This document shows positions 17,301 to 25,420 of a stretch of DNA of 33,810 nucleotides, one piece after another; the stretch's first letter is position 1; each line of letters opens with the position of its first letter. A program made the position numbers and the translations under genes. Below the pieces are notes generated by a model. That model saw only the letters and a program-made list of their open reading frames with translations. It was not told the DNA's origin and searched no databases. The stretch spans positions 1 to 33,810 of the forward strand of contig JABFSI010000143.1 in assembly GCA_013140695.1 (NCBI GenBank). The letters run 5' to 3'. Origin of the DNA: Sideroxydans sp. GTDB lineage: Bacteria > Pseudomonadota > Gammaproteobacteria > Burkholderiales > Gallionellaceae.

Positions 17301-17522
17301 TCTTTTGTACGCGACCTAGAAGCGATTGTCAGCGACAAAACCATTGTGCATACCATCATCGCCATGGCGAAAAGCTTACAGCTAGAGGTCATCGCGGAAG
17401 GCGTAGAAACACCCGAACAAAAACAAATCCTGCTCGAAAAAGGCTGCGTTAATTTTCAGGGGTATTTGTTTGGTAGACCGATGCCGATTGTGCAGCTTGA
17501 GCAGGAATGGCTGACGCAATAA
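14328..17522 (+). CDS. Membrane sensor PAS-PAS-GAF-GGDEF-EAL cyclic di-GMP protein
   Basis: This 1064-aa protein combines a six-helix membrane region (about 24-184), a PAS domain (about 207-325), a second PAS-like region (about 330-450), a GAF-like region (about 465-620), a GGDEF domain (about 630-800) and an EAL domain (about 815-1060). GGDEF is intact at 713-717. The EAL motif E845-A-L is intact, as are DDFGTGYSSL, KIDQSFVRDL, AEGVET and QGYLFGRP. Both cyclic di-GMP synthesis and hydrolysis are therefore possible; one activity often dominates. The signals sensed are unknown. It is monocistronic. A YajQ-type cyclic di-GMP binding protein lies further along in the window. Confidence 0.93.
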   Translation: MNEPEQNAVLALQLKHLFESSKTTVTISVILAGIVAIIQNTGAHPALVWLWAVGILLISITRLWFIAQFQKNPTQHTRLNRKRLFTFRLLVLSAGLLWGSTGVWLYTSHNPQQLLFLIFVLAGLSSGAILGNAADRVSGYLFSLAALLPLIASLLLDGSHIAISMGIAASLYLGFILFSVRLLNRTITSNIRLLLDSERHANEINQREARYRMLVDTSSECIFVAQGEHIQFCNAQTAKVSGFSEEELLARPFIEFIHTDDRSIMLGNYRRRLNNEAIPPYQVRLKTKHDGFKWVSVSGANIVWNDAPAILNFLADINAIKLSEVALQASNQRFAALLKAMPDLLFELDINGRYLNQWGTRDDLLAATRSKLIGKTLQDVMPAEAAIEGMHALQEADKTGHSFGHQITLPLTHGKHCFELSVAKQPATGSHETSFIVLSHDITPRKKLDAELQQQLRFAHGLNQIAKAVTDYDDTHQILERVAHTVGEVLNADRALIYNIDFDSHQVVGLCEYLNPQHPDITPTLATYPLDVFIGAASEARHTHSWLDSHHDKINPHLIADGSGVILHQHMNIQYVFWYPFAFRTNSYYTLALNHLYSNEAYSPKIIEFLDSASQLVAVALEKIRLLAEHKQLSNFDALTHLPNRRMLTTRLQQTLAASSRTHKLGALLFIDLDHFKVINDTLGHAIGDLLLQQAAARLTSCVREEDTVARLGGDEFVVLLEGLHENQTDAALQTEAVARQILAALSKPYQLDAHEYRNTLSIGATLFGEQPATIDTLFKQADIAMYHVKNAGRNDFHFFDPEMQRKIEAKNVLEKELRIALLKNQFELHYQIQVNNELKPIGVEALIRWIHPQLGMITPLEFIPLAEETGLIEPIGLWVLDTACAQLHAWQQNERTRSWVMAVNVCAKQFNHPDFVAQVRTLLQRHQTQSGTLKLELTESMLFEHVDATVLKMKQLQAMGVRFSLDDFGTGYSSLQYLKRLPLDQLKIDQSFVRDLEAIVSDKTIVHTIIAMAKSLQLEVIAEGVETPEQKQILLEKGCVNFQGYLFGRPMPIVQLEQEWLTQ

Positions 17523-17553
17523 ATCTACTCCTCAAAATCACTCGCAGCGATTT

Positions 17554-18891
17554 TTAAGGTGAATCAGTCTCGCATGAACATCCCGCCGCGCTGTATTCTG
17601 CCAAGCACGCCTGAATTTCACCCCAAGAAGGACGCACCTCGGGGTTAACGTGCAGGCAGCGTTGTTGCAAGGCTTGCAGCAGCGCATCCTTGGCATCACA
17701 ACATTGCAACAACTCTTCGAGTAAACACCCAAACGCGCGCACTTCAATTTTTTGCAGACGCATCACTGTGACGACATCGTCAGGCGGCAAAAATGACGCT
17801 GCGCCAAAGTCGCCCAATAAACATTCACCCGTCACATTCCACAAAATGTTGTGCGCGTATAAATCGCCATGCAGCACGCCGCGTGTGTGCAAGTGTTGCG
17901 CTGCCTGCGCGATGCCCTGTGCGATGCGCAAGGCCACCGCCAAACTAAAACGCGTGCTAGGTGCATACACATCGCGGGTGCAAGTTTGCAAACTGGGTGG
18001 ATTGGCAAGAGTCACAAATTCAGATGCGATGAGCGACATCACCAAGCCCAATTCGCCCTCGGGATGGGCGCTAATTTTTCCATGAATCGGAATCAAATGA
18101 GGATGTTCGCCTGCGGCAATACATGCGGCTTTTTCGCTACGTGGCAAGCCGTCACTGGTGAGCGCGCCTTTGAATAATTTTACCGCGACCGGATGATTCC
18201 CTTGCTCGGACCGGCGATGCGCGCGGTAGATGATGCCCGATGCGCCCTGCCCCAACACCTGTTGTAGCTTAAGCGAGTGCCAATCAATATGCGGAATAAG
18301 TCGCCCCTGCATGGCCGCACGCTCCCACGCATCACTAAACGGATTGCCTGCGTACGCTAGCCACGATAAGTTAGGCAAAGCCCATAAAAAATCAGGCAAG
18401 TGCTTCAGCTGATTGGCGGCAATGCGAAGCAATTCCAGTCTGCTGCAACCCGCCAATTCGTCGGGGAGTGCCTGCAAACGATTACCTGCAAGCATGAGTT
18501 TTTGTAGCTGCGTACATTGCCCTAGCTGCGCAGGCAACAACGTCAATTGATTGTCCGTCAAAATCAACCAGCGCAATTTTGGCGGCAATGCGGCGGCGGG
18601 AAGGTGTTGAATTTGATTTGCCTTAAAACCAATCATTTCCAAATTAGCGCACTGACCTAATACCTCTGGCAGGTGCGTGAAGCAATTATCCGAGCAAAAG
18701 AGGATGCGCAATTTATGCAGACGCGGCAGATCTGATGGCAGGCTAGACAGCTGATTCCCCGATAGATTAAGAATTTCTAATGAATCGGCGAGGGTGAAAA
18801 TCTCGTGCGGAAATTGCGTAAGACCGGCGGCTAAATCAAGGCGCGTGATGCCCGCCAATTGACCTGTTTGCAGTGCGTGGAGCGTGTGCAT
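17554..18891 (-). CDS. Leucine-rich-repeat serine/threonine protein kinase
   Basis: The N-terminal half (about 15-185) has roughly seven leucine-rich repeats of the LxxLxLxxNxLxxLP type. A eukaryote-like kinase domain follows (about 205-440). Its glycine loop is LGQGASGIIYRA (213-224), the ATP lysine is K238 in VAVKLF, the catalytic loop is HGDLYAHN (341-348, HGD in place of HRD) and DFG lies at 361-363, so it is probably active. No membrane helix is seen, so it should be cytoplasmic. I start at ATG 18891, giving 445 aa and MHTLHALQTGQLAGITRLDL. This begins 10 bases after the murJ stop; an earlier in-frame start would overlap murJ. The substrate is unknown. Confidence 0.87.
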   Translation of the reverse strand: MHTLHALQTGQLAGITRLDLAAGLTQFPHEIFTLADSLEILNLSGNQLSSLPSDLPRLHKLRILFCSDNCFTHLPEVLGQCANLEMIGFKANQIQHLPAAALPPKLRWLILTDNQLTLLPAQLGQCTQLQKLMLAGNRLQALPDELAGCSRLELLRIAANQLKHLPDFLWALPNLSWLAYAGNPFSDAWERAAMQGRLIPHIDWHSLKLQQVLGQGASGIIYRAHRRSEQGNHPVAVKLFKGALTSDGLPRSEKAACIAAGEHPHLIPIHGKISAHPEGELGLVMSLIASEFVTLANPPSLQTCTRDVYAPSTRFSLAVALRIAQGIAQAAQHLHTRGVLHGDLYAHNILWNVTGECLLGDFGAASFLPPDDVVTVMRLQKIEVRAFGCLLEELLQCCDAKDALLQALQQRCLHVNPEVRPSWGEIQACLAEYSAAGCSCETDSP

Positions 18892-18901
18892 ATGTGCGTT
18901 T

Positions 18902-20443
18902 TCACAGACTACGTTTGGAAAAATCGCGCGGACGGAAGCCCAGTGCAAATAACACTGAAAAATACACGGCGATACCCACCCCCACTAATCCTGACAAATG
19001 CACCACACGCGACCAGCCTGTTGCCTCTAACCAGAGTTGCTGACTACCCATGCCAAACCATAGTGCCGCGCCCATCGCGCTCACAGCCATCAAAATTTTG
19101 AGGAAAAATTTTAACCAGCCCGCTTCAGCGTGATACACCCCTTTCTTGCGCAGCAAATAAAACAAAATGCCTGAGTTAAAACACGCACCCAAGCCAATCG
19201 ACAACGCCAAACCTGCATGATCCCAGTCCAACCCTTTCACAAAAATCAGGTTCATTAGCTGAGTGAGAATGAGAGTGAGGATGCCAATTTTCACAGGGGT
19301 TTTGATGTCTTGTTTGGCGTAGAAAGCGGGCGCGAGAATTTTTACCAATAGGATGCCCACCAAGCCCACGCTGTAGCCAATCAAGGCATAGCTGGTCATC
19401 ACCACATCATGCGCGGTGAATGCGCCTCGTTGAAAAAAAGTGGACAACAGCGGCACGGCCAACAAGCCCAATGCCAGTGCAGCAGGCAACGCGAGCATGA
19501 CGGTGAGACGCAAACCCCAATCCAGTAGCCTGGAATACTCAACGTGGTCGCCACTGGCAAAACATTTAGATAAGGAGGGCAGCAAAATTGTCGCCAGTGC
19601 CGCCCCCAGCAAACCCGACGGAAATTCCATCAAGCGGTCGGCGTAATACAACCACGACACGCTGCCCACCACAAAGAACGAGGCGATGATGGTGTTAAGG
19701 ATGAGGCTGATTTGACTAATCGACACACCAAATAGAGCCGGCCCCATTTGCTTGATGACGCGCCACATCCCCGCATCTTTGAAATTCAGGCGGAATGTCG
19801 GCAGCATGCCAATTTTTTTCAAGAACGGCAGCTGAAAAGCCAGTTGCACAAAGCCCGCGATAAACCACGCCCAAGCCAAACCGATGATGGGTTGCTCGAA
19901 ATAAGGCGTGAGCCACAACGCCCCCCCAATTAAACAAATGTTCAACAAAATGGGCGCAAAGGCGGGCACCCAGAATTTGTTGTAGGTATTGAGAATACCT
20001 GCGGCCACCGCGACTAAAGAGATAAAGAAAATGTAGGGCGAGGTGATGCGTAACATGTGTACCGTCAAATCAAACTTAACGGGGTCTTTGATGAAGCCAG
20101 GCGCGGTGAGATAAATAATAAGGGGCGCAGCTAGAATGCCGATTAAGGTCACCACAAACAAAATTAAAGCCAGCATGCTGGTCACATGATCGACCAGTAA
20201 TTTGGTTTCGGCAGCATCCCGTTTCTGTTTGTATTCACCGAAGATGGGCACGAAGGCTTGCGAAAATGCCCCTTCCGCAAACATACGACGCAACAAATTG
20301 GGCAGGCGCGTGGCTAATACATAAGCATCGTTGACGATGCCTGCACCAAACATGCCCGCAATAATCACGTCGCGCACGAAAGCCAAGATGCGCGACACCA
20401 GCGTCAAACCGCTGATGGTGGCAAGCGCTTTAAGTAAATTCAT
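18902..20443 (-). CDS. murJ: Lipid II flippase MurJ
   Basis: MurJ moves lipid II across the inner membrane for peptidoglycan synthesis. The 513-aa protein is almost entirely hydrophobic, with about 14 helices. It begins with LLKALATISGLTLVSRILAF. The conserved RRMFAEGAFSQAFVPIF segment lies near 52-70. The start has no good ribosome-binding site. The upstream gene is DUF3579, 25 bp away on the same strand, and the LRR kinase follows within 10 bp, so all three probably share a transcript. Confidence 0.96.
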   Translation of the reverse strand: MNLLKALATISGLTLVSRILAFVRDVIIAGMFGAGIVNDAYVLATRLPNLLRRMFAEGAFSQAFVPIFGEYKQKRDAAETKLLVDHVTSMLALILFVVTLIGILAAPLIIYLTAPGFIKDPVKFDLTVHMLRITSPYIFFISLVAVAAGILNTYNKFWVPAFAPILLNICLIGGALWLTPYFEQPIIGLAWAWFIAGFVQLAFQLPFLKKIGMLPTFRLNFKDAGMWRVIKQMGPALFGVSISQISLILNTIIASFFVVGSVSWLYYADRLMEFPSGLLGAALATILLPSLSKCFASGDHVEYSRLLDWGLRLTVMLALPAALALGLLAVPLLSTFFQRGAFTAHDVVMTSYALIGYSVGLVGILLVKILAPAFYAKQDIKTPVKIGILTLILTQLMNLIFVKGLDWDHAGLALSIGLGACFNSGILFYLLRKKGVYHAEAGWLKFFLKILMAVSAMGAALWFGMGSQQLWLEATGWSRVVHLSGLVGVGIAVYFSVLFALGFRPRDFSKRSL

Positions 20444-20468
20444 GGGAAGCGTGACGCGGGATTAAGCA

Positions 20469-20840
20469 CTACCAAGCGTTGTTTTCGCCAGTACGTCTAT
20501 CCATATGAATGGTGGGGAAGAGACCCGTTGCACCCACTTGTTCGCGATTGCGTCCTGCGCGCACTTTTAGGTTGTTGGCAATAATAAATTGCTTAACCAA
20601 CTCGAAACCTTTGGGGTCGGCTTTTTCCAAAGAAAAACGCACCACCACACAGGGCAAGCCACCAATCAACATCGGACGCACATATGAGGAATACATGATG
20701 CGGCCGTCTTTGCCCGTGGTGGAGAGCATGTCACTCAAACGCTCACCCCAATTGGAAGGGCGAAAAGTTTCACCGTCTTTAGTCACGCCTTGAATCACGA
20801 ATTCAGCCAATTCGGGCGTGCGTTTAATGTTATCTGGCAT
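20469..20840 (-). CDS. DUF3579 family protein
   Basis: This 123-aa soluble protein matches DUF3579, a small betaproteobacterial family of unknown function. I recognise it by FVIQGVTKDGETFRPSNWGE, RLSDMLSTTG and YSSYVRPMLIGG (from memory of the family). GAGGAA precedes the ATG. It lies upstream of murJ on the same strand. A TACAAT at 20890-20895 on the minus strand may be the -10 of this transcript. No catalytic motif is visible. Confidence 0.82.
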   Translation of the reverse strand: MPDNIKRTPELAEFVIQGVTKDGETFRPSNWGERLSDMLSTTGKDGRIMYSSYVRPMLIGGLPCVVVRFSLEKADPKGFELVKQFIIANNLKVRAGRNREQVGATGLFPTIHMDRRTGENNAW

Positions 20841-20986
20841 TCTGTTTATTCCTCGAAATACTCGAAATTCCTAAAATTGAAGCGGGCGGATTGTAGCATC
20901 GGCATGCACCCGTAAAGCAAGCGCTCATCCTCCAGCCGAACGAGCACTCACATGAGGTATGCAGTCTGTCATCTAAGCCAGTGCAC

Positions 20987-21044
20987 CATACGTTAATCGC
21001 CCGCAACACTCCGTTGGCTCATTTAGATAGAGGATTAACGTATG
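20987..21044. promoter_or_regulatory. Perfect 12-bp inverted repeat covering a start codon
   Basis: CATACGTTAATC at 20987-20998 and GATTAACGTATG at 21033-21044 are perfect reverse complements with a 34-nt loop. The right arm contains the ATG of the micro-ORF at 21042, and the AGAGG ribosome-binding site straddles the loop and the stem. In RNA the stem would hide the start. A second pair, ATCTAAGCC (20971-20979) with GGCTCATTTAGAT (21016-21028, 3-nt bulge), would interlock with it as a pseudoknot-like alternative. Confidence 0.6.
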
Positions 21045-21158
21045 CAAAATGTTTGGCTGTGGTTACTTAAAGCGAATCAATCTACCAAGCGATTCTCCAG
21101 CTTATCCCTTCTCGAATTAAGCATCATCGCCCTGATTTTGGGCATCTTGGCGGGTTAA
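21042..21158 (+). CDS. 38-aa ORF with type IV pilin-like N-terminal helix
   Basis: The predicted peptide has a basic leader (through KRFSS) and then LSLLELSIIALILGILAG before the stop. This closely resembles the processed start of type IV pilins (FTLIELMIVVAIIGILAA), with Glu at position 5 of the mature part. The residue before the putative cut is Ser, whereas prepilin peptidase normally wants Gly. The protein ends right after the helix, so it is not a complete pilin. AGAGG lies 8 bases before the ATG. It may be a remnant, a membrane micropeptide, or chance. No pilus genes are nearby. Confidence 0.5.
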   Translation: MQNVWLWLLKANQSTKRFSSLSLLELSIIALILGILAG

Positions 21159-21201
21159 TAGGCCACTTTCATTGCGTAATTTAAGGGAAGCAAACAATGG
21201 G

Positions 21202-21230
21202 TTGCCAAATTCAAAGAGCCTCCCTATAAT
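21202..21230 (+). promoter_or_regulatory. Sigma-70 promoter of rpsT
   Basis: TTGCCA (21202-21207) and TATAAT (21225-21230) are separated by exactly 17 bp. A GCGCGCC discriminator follows. The core TATAATGCGCGCCTTTC is identical to that before rplU. A GC-rich discriminator is expected for promoters under stringent (ppGpp) control. Confidence 0.85.
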
Positions 21231-21268
21231 GCGCGCCTTTCTAGAAAGCCGAATCTCAAGGAGTCACC

Positions 21269-21532
21269 ATGGCAAACACAGCACAAGCCAAGAAGCGCGC
21301 AAAACAAGCCGTTAAACAGCACGCACACAACACAACATTACGTTCTCAATTGCGCACTGCAATTAAGAAAGTCATCAAAGCCATCGACGCAGGCGATAAA
21401 GCCGCTGCACAAGCCGTGTTCAGCGCTTCGACTAGCGTGGTTGACTCCATTGCTGACAAGAAAATCATCCATAAGAACAAAGCAGCTCGCCATAAGAGCC
21501 GCTTGTCCGCCGCTATCAAGGCGATGGCCTGA
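21269..21532 (+). CDS. rpsT: 30S ribosomal protein S20
   Basis: This is an 87-aa, very basic, Ala- and Lys-rich protein with the S20 start [14 protein letters not shown] and the end [19 protein letters not shown]. It binds 16S rRNA early in 30S assembly. AAGGAG lies 5 bases before the ATG. It has its own strong promoter and a strong terminator, so it is monocistronic. Confidence 0.98.
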   Translation: MANTAQAKKRAKQAVKQHAHNTTLRSQLRTAIKKVIKAIDAGDKAAAQAVFSASTSVVDSIADKKIIHKNKAARHKSRLSAAIKAMA

Positions 21533-21559
21533 TTTATCGCAGGCATTAAAAACTGCGAC

Positions 21560-21589
21560 AAAAGGCCGACGATGCTGTCGGCCTTTTTT
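21560..21589 (+). terminator. Intrinsic terminator of rpsT
   Basis: AAAAGGCCGAC pairs with GTCGGCCTTTT around a GATGCT loop and runs into TTTTTT, giving a classic rho-independent terminator 28 bases past the stop. Confidence 0.92.
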
Positions 21590-21703
21590 GCTTTTTGTTT
21601 CTCCGCTTTTAAGATGTAACAAAAGGCCCATCAACCATTGAACGCGCGCCATTTGAGGTGCGGATTTGGATGGTTCGAGTGGTCTGAAATCGAAAGGTTT
21701 GCT

Positions 21704-22876
21704 ATGTCCCATGTGATGAACACTTACGCGCGTCAACCCGTTACCTTTACTCATGGTGAAGGCGCTTGGCTGTTTGATGCTGCTGGAAAACGCTATCTAG
21801 ATGGCTTATCGGGCGTCGCGGTGAACACGTTGGGGCATGCGCATCCGCGCTTCACCGCTGCACTTAAAACTCAAATAGACAGTCTGATTCACTGCTCTAA
21901 CATCTATCAAATTGAAAAGCAGGAAGCATTGGCCGATAAGCTATGCGCGCTTTCTGCCATGCAGGAAGTGTTTTTCTGCAACTCGGGTTGTGAAGCCAAT
22001 GAAGCCGCCATTAAGTTAGCGCGCATGTTTGCGTATCAGCGCGAAATTGAAAATCCTTGCATCATCGTGATGGAAAAATCTTTCCATGGGCGCACCCTCG
22101 CCACCCTTTCGGCCACTGGTAATCGTAAAGTTCAAGTGGGCTTTGAGCCGCTGGTGAGTGGTTTTGTGCGTGTGCCTTACAACGATTTAGCTGCGGTTCG
22201 CCAAGTGGCGCAACACAACAACAATGTGGTGGCCGTGTTGGTCGAGCCGATTCAAGGCGAAGGCGGCATTCGCACATTGGACATTGAATATCTGCAACAA
22301 CTACGCTCGCTGTGTGATGAACAAAACTGGCTGTTGATGTTGGACGAGGTGCAATGCGGCATTGGGCGCACGGGAAAATGGTTTGGCTTTCAACACGCAG
22401 GCATTCAACCCGATGTGATGACTTTGGCTAAAGGACTAGGTTCTGGCGTGCCAATTGGCGCGTGTTTAGCGGCAGGTAAAGCGGTAGGTGTGTTTGGCCC
22501 TGGCAATCACGGCTCTACCTTTGGCGGCAATCCGCTCGCCTGCACCGCAGGGCTGACCACGCTCAACATCATCGAGCAAGATAAATTGATGGCGCATGCC
22601 GCACAGGTTGGCGATTTCATTCAAGCCGCGCTCACCGCACAATTAAAAGACGTGGCAGGCGTTGTCGAAATTCGCGGTCAAGGTCTGATGCTGGGCATCG
22701 AGCTGCATAAGCCGTGCGGCGAATTAGTCAAACAAGCGCTGGCTCAAGGCCTTTTAATTAACGTGACTGCGGATAATGTGGTGCGTTTGTTGCCGCCGCT
22801 CATTCTGTCGCAAGCTGAAGCACAACAGCTGGTAGACACACTCACGCCGCTCATTAAAGACTTTTTGCAAGCCTAA
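21704..22876 (+). CDS. argD: Acetylornithine aminotransferase
   Basis: This class III PLP aminotransferase makes N-acetylornithine in arginine synthesis, and often acts on succinyldiaminopimelate as well. The cofactor lysine is K243 in TLAKGLGSGVPIGA, and D214 in LDEVQCGIGRTG contacts the pyridine. NSGCEANEAAIKLAR and EPIQGEGG are typical. I start at ATG 21704 (390 aa, MSHVMNTYARQPVTF) because GAAAGG stands 6 bases before it. The in-frame ATG at 21638 adds a 22-residue extension unlike the family. It is the first gene of the arg run; argF follows after 14 bases. Confidence 0.95.
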   Translation: MSHVMNTYARQPVTFTHGEGAWLFDAAGKRYLDGLSGVAVNTLGHAHPRFTAALKTQIDSLIHCSNIYQIEKQEALADKLCALSAMQEVFFCNSGCEANEAAIKLARMFAYQREIENPCIIVMEKSFHGRTLATLSATGNRKVQVGFEPLVSGFVRVPYNDLAAVRQVAQHNNNVVAVLVEPIQGEGGIRTLDIEYLQQLRSLCDEQNWLLMLDEVQCGIGRTGKWFGFQHAGIQPDVMTLAKGLGSGVPIGACLAAGKAVGVFGPGNHGSTFGGNPLACTAGLTTLNIIEQDKLMAHAAQVGDFIQAALTAQLKDVAGVVEIRGQGLMLGIELHKPCGELVKQALAQGLLINVTADNVVRLLPPLILSQAEAQQLVDTLTPLIKDFLQA

Positions 22877-22890
22877 ATTGGAAACCCATC

Positions 22891-23814
22891 ATGGCCGCGC
22901 CCATCAAACATTTTCTGCAATTCAAAGACCTGAGCCGCGAAGAGCTTGAATACCTGTTCGAGCGTACCCGCATCATCAAACAGAAATTCAAGTCGTATCA
23001 GCAATACTGGCCTTTGACCGACCGCACCTTGGTGATGATCTTCGAGAAGGCAAGTACGCGCACACGTTTGTCTTTTGAGGCAGGCATACAACAACTCGGC
23101 GGTTCGGCCATCTATCTGAACACGCGCGACTCGCAACTGGGCCGTGGCGAACCTGTGGAAGACGCAGGGCAAGTCATCTCACGCATGAGCGACCTCGTGA
23201 TGATCCGCACCTTTGAGCAGAGCATCATCGAGCGCTTCGCTGCGCATTCGCGCGTACCCGTCATCAATGGCTTAACCAACGAATATCACCCCTGCCAGAT
23301 CCTCGCCGATATCTACACCTTTATCGAACAACGCGGCAGCATCCAAGGCAAGACGGTCGCCTGGATCGGCGACTCCAACAATATGTGCAACACATGGTTG
23401 CAGGCCGCAGAAATTCTCGACTTCAATGTCCACGTTTCCACTCCACCCGGCTATGAAGTCGAACCTGAGCGCGCTGGCTTGTACGGACATGAGCACTACG
23501 AAGAATTCAAGGATCCGATGGAGGCCGCAAAAGGTGCGGATTTGGTGACCACCGACGTGTGGACTTCAATGGGATGGGAAGCCGAGAACGAAGAGCGTCT
23601 GAAGGACTTTGCTGATTGGCAAGTCGATGCTGAGATGATGGGCGTTGCTGCTAAAGATGCGTTATTCATGCACTGCCTACCTGCACATCGCGGTGAAGAA
23701 GTCTCTGCAGAAGTCATCGACGGCAAACAATCTGTGGTGTGGGATGAAGCAGAGAACAGACTGCACGTACAAAAAGCCCTGATGGAATACCTACTGCTCG
23801 GAAAGGTCGCATGA
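22891..23814 (+). CDS. argF: Ornithine carbamoyltransferase
   Basis: The protein converts ornithine and carbamoyl phosphate to citrulline. The carbamoyl-phosphate motif STRTR lies at 55-59, HPCQ at 133-136 and the ornithine-site HCLP at 261-264. Other conserved segments are EKASTRTRLSFEAG and WIGDSNNMCNTWL. The 307-aa length is that of the anabolic enzyme. It sits between argD and a small membrane protein gene, whose start overlaps its stop (ATGATG). Confidence 0.97.
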   Translation: MAAPIKHFLQFKDLSREELEYLFERTRIIKQKFKSYQQYWPLTDRTLVMIFEKASTRTRLSFEAGIQQLGGSAIYLNTRDSQLGRGEPVEDAGQVISRMSDLVMIRTFEQSIIERFAAHSRVPVINGLTNEYHPCQILADIYTFIEQRGSIQGKTVAWIGDSNNMCNTWLQAAEILDFNVHVSTPPGYEVEPERAGLYGHEHYEEFKDPMEAAKGADLVTTDVWTSMGWEAENEERLKDFADWQVDAEMMGVAAKDALFMHCLPAHRGEEVSAEVIDGKQSVVWDEAENRLHVQKALMEYLLLGKVA

Positions 23815-24041
23815 TGCGCATCGCACCTCGATTCATACCACTTTTGTTCCCATTCTTCATGTCGCTGGTGATGGCTTTCATCATGACCGCCTTCATCACT
23901 TGGATGAACACTGGCTTGGCCGATGGTTATGTAGGGCGCTGGATGTATTCCTTCGTCTTCGCGTGGCCCCTCGCTATGGCTTGTATCGTGCTGTTCGCCA
24001 ATCGTATTCGCGGCTTCATCGGCAAGCTCACCGCTCAATAA
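23811..24041 (+). CDS. DUF2798 family small membrane protein
   Basis: This 76-aa protein has two hydrophobic helices (about 8-32 and 44-64) joined by a short loop. It matches DUF2798 by FFMSLVMAFIMTAFITW and the WPLAMACIVLFANRIR pattern. No function is known for the family. It overlaps the argF stop by 4 bases and lies 22 bases before argG, so it is cotranscribed and coupled with arginine genes. A start at the next ATG (23814) is equally possible. Confidence 0.8.
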   Translation: MMRIAPRFIPLLFPFFMSLVMAFIMTAFITWMNTGLADGYVGRWMYSFVFAWPLAMACIVLFANRIRGFIGKLTAQ

Positions 24042-24063
24042 ATCTATCTCATAGGAAATCAAC

Positions 24064-25290
24064 ATGTCTGACATCAAAAAAGCCGTTCTCGCCTACTCTG
24101 GTGGACTCGATACCTCTGTTATCTTGAAGTGGCTGCAAGACACTTATCAATGCGAAGTGGTGACTTTTACTGCTGACGTGGGTCAAGGCGAGGAGTTAGA
24201 ACCCGCTCGCGCCAAAGCATTAAAGATGGGCATCGCAGCAGACAACATCTACATCGATGACCTGCGCGAAGAGTTCGTGCGCGATTTCGTGTTCCCCATG
24301 TTCCGCGCTAACACAGTGTACGAAGGCGAATACCTGCTGGGTACGTCCATCGCACGCCCACTTATCGCCAAACGCCTGATCGAGATCGCGGCCATGACGA
24401 ATTCCCAAGCCATCTCACACGGCGCAACCGGCAAGGGTAATGACCAAGTGCGTTTTGAACTGGGTGCATATGCGCTCAACCCTAACATCAAAGTGATCGC
24501 ACCTTGGCGTGAATGGGATCTGTTGTCGCGCGAAAAGCTGATGGCCTATGCCGAAAAGCACGGTATTCCCGTCGAGATGAAACACAAACAAGGTGGCTCG
24601 CCTTACTCTATGGATGCGAACCTGCTACACATCTCCTACGAAGGTCGCCATCTGGAAGACCCAGCAGCCGAAGCCGAAGAGAGCATGTGGCGTTGGACCG
24701 TGTCGCCCGAGAAGGCGCCTGATGCGGCCGAGTACCTCGACCTCGAGTACGTCAAAGGCGACATCGTTGCGCTGAACGGTACGAAACTATCTCCCGCTCA
24801 AGTGTTGGCTAAGCTGAACGAGCTCGGTGGCAAGCACGGTATCGGCCGTCTGGACTTGGTCGAGAACCGTTACGTCGGCATGAAGTCGCGCGGCTGCTAC
24901 GAGACTCCTGGCGGAACCATCATGTTGAAGGCGCACCGCGCCATCGAATCCATCACGCTGGATCGCGAAGTCGCACACTTGAAGGACGATCTGATGCCAC
25001 GCTATGCATCCATGATCTACAACGGTTACTGGTGGAGCCCAGAGCGTCTCGCCATCCAAACGCTAATCGATCACACACAAGCCAGTGTGAATGGCTGGGT
25101 GCGTGTCAAGTTGTACAAAGGCAATGTCATCGTCGTTGGTCGCGATTCCAAGACAGATTCGCTGTTCGATTCCAGCATCGCCACGTTTGAGGATGACAAA
25201 GGCGCTTACGACCAGAAAGATGCAGCGGGCTTCATCAAGCTGAATGCTTTGCGTATGCGTATCGCGGCGAATTTGAAGGGGCGGAAATAA
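24064..25290 (+). CDS. argG: Argininosuccinate synthase
   Basis: The protein joins citrulline and aspartate with ATP to form argininosuccinate. The PP-loop SGGLDTS is at 12-18, and [13 protein letters not shown] and the aspartate-binding region are present. The 408-aa length is typical of the shorter (non-E. coli) type. AGGAAA lies before the ATG. The next step enzyme, argH, is not in the window. The 130 bp after it show only weak, degenerate GTAGGGTG/CACCC repeats and no gene. Confidence 0.97.
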   Translation: MSDIKKAVLAYSGGLDTSVILKWLQDTYQCEVVTFTADVGQGEELEPARAKALKMGIAADNIYIDDLREEFVRDFVFPMFRANTVYEGEYLLGTSIARPLIAKRLIEIAAMTNSQAISHGATGKGNDQVRFELGAYALNPNIKVIAPWREWDLLSREKLMAYAEKHGIPVEMKHKQGGSPYSMDANLLHISYEGRHLEDPAAEAEESMWRWTVSPEKAPDAAEYLDLEYVKGDIVALNGTKLSPAQVLAKLNELGGKHGIGRLDLVENRYVGMKSRGCYETPGGTIMLKAHRAIESITLDREVAHLKDDLMPRYASMIYNGYWWSPERLAIQTLIDHTQASVNGWVRVKLYKGNVIVVGRDSKTDSLFDSSIATFEDDKGAYDQKDAAGFIKLNALRMRIAANLKGRK

Positions 25291-25420
25291 TTTGTAGGGT
25301 GATGGCGAAAACCAGCGCACCCCAGCACGTTTAAGGTTTCAACCTGCTGGAGTTGCTAACTCACCGCCGCCTATGTGATGTAACTCACCCAGCCTACGGC
25401 CAAGCAAACACGGAGGAATT

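Noticed and set aside
17530..17560. Weak hairpin between the GGDEF-EAL and LRR-kinase genes as a terminator
   Set aside because: The AAAATC/GATTTT stem is only six A/T-rich pairs with mismatches inside, so I do not call it.
25291..25420. Degenerate GTAGGGTG/CACCC repeats after argG as a mobile element
   Set aside because: The matches are short and imperfect, and no clear ends or duplicated target are visible.
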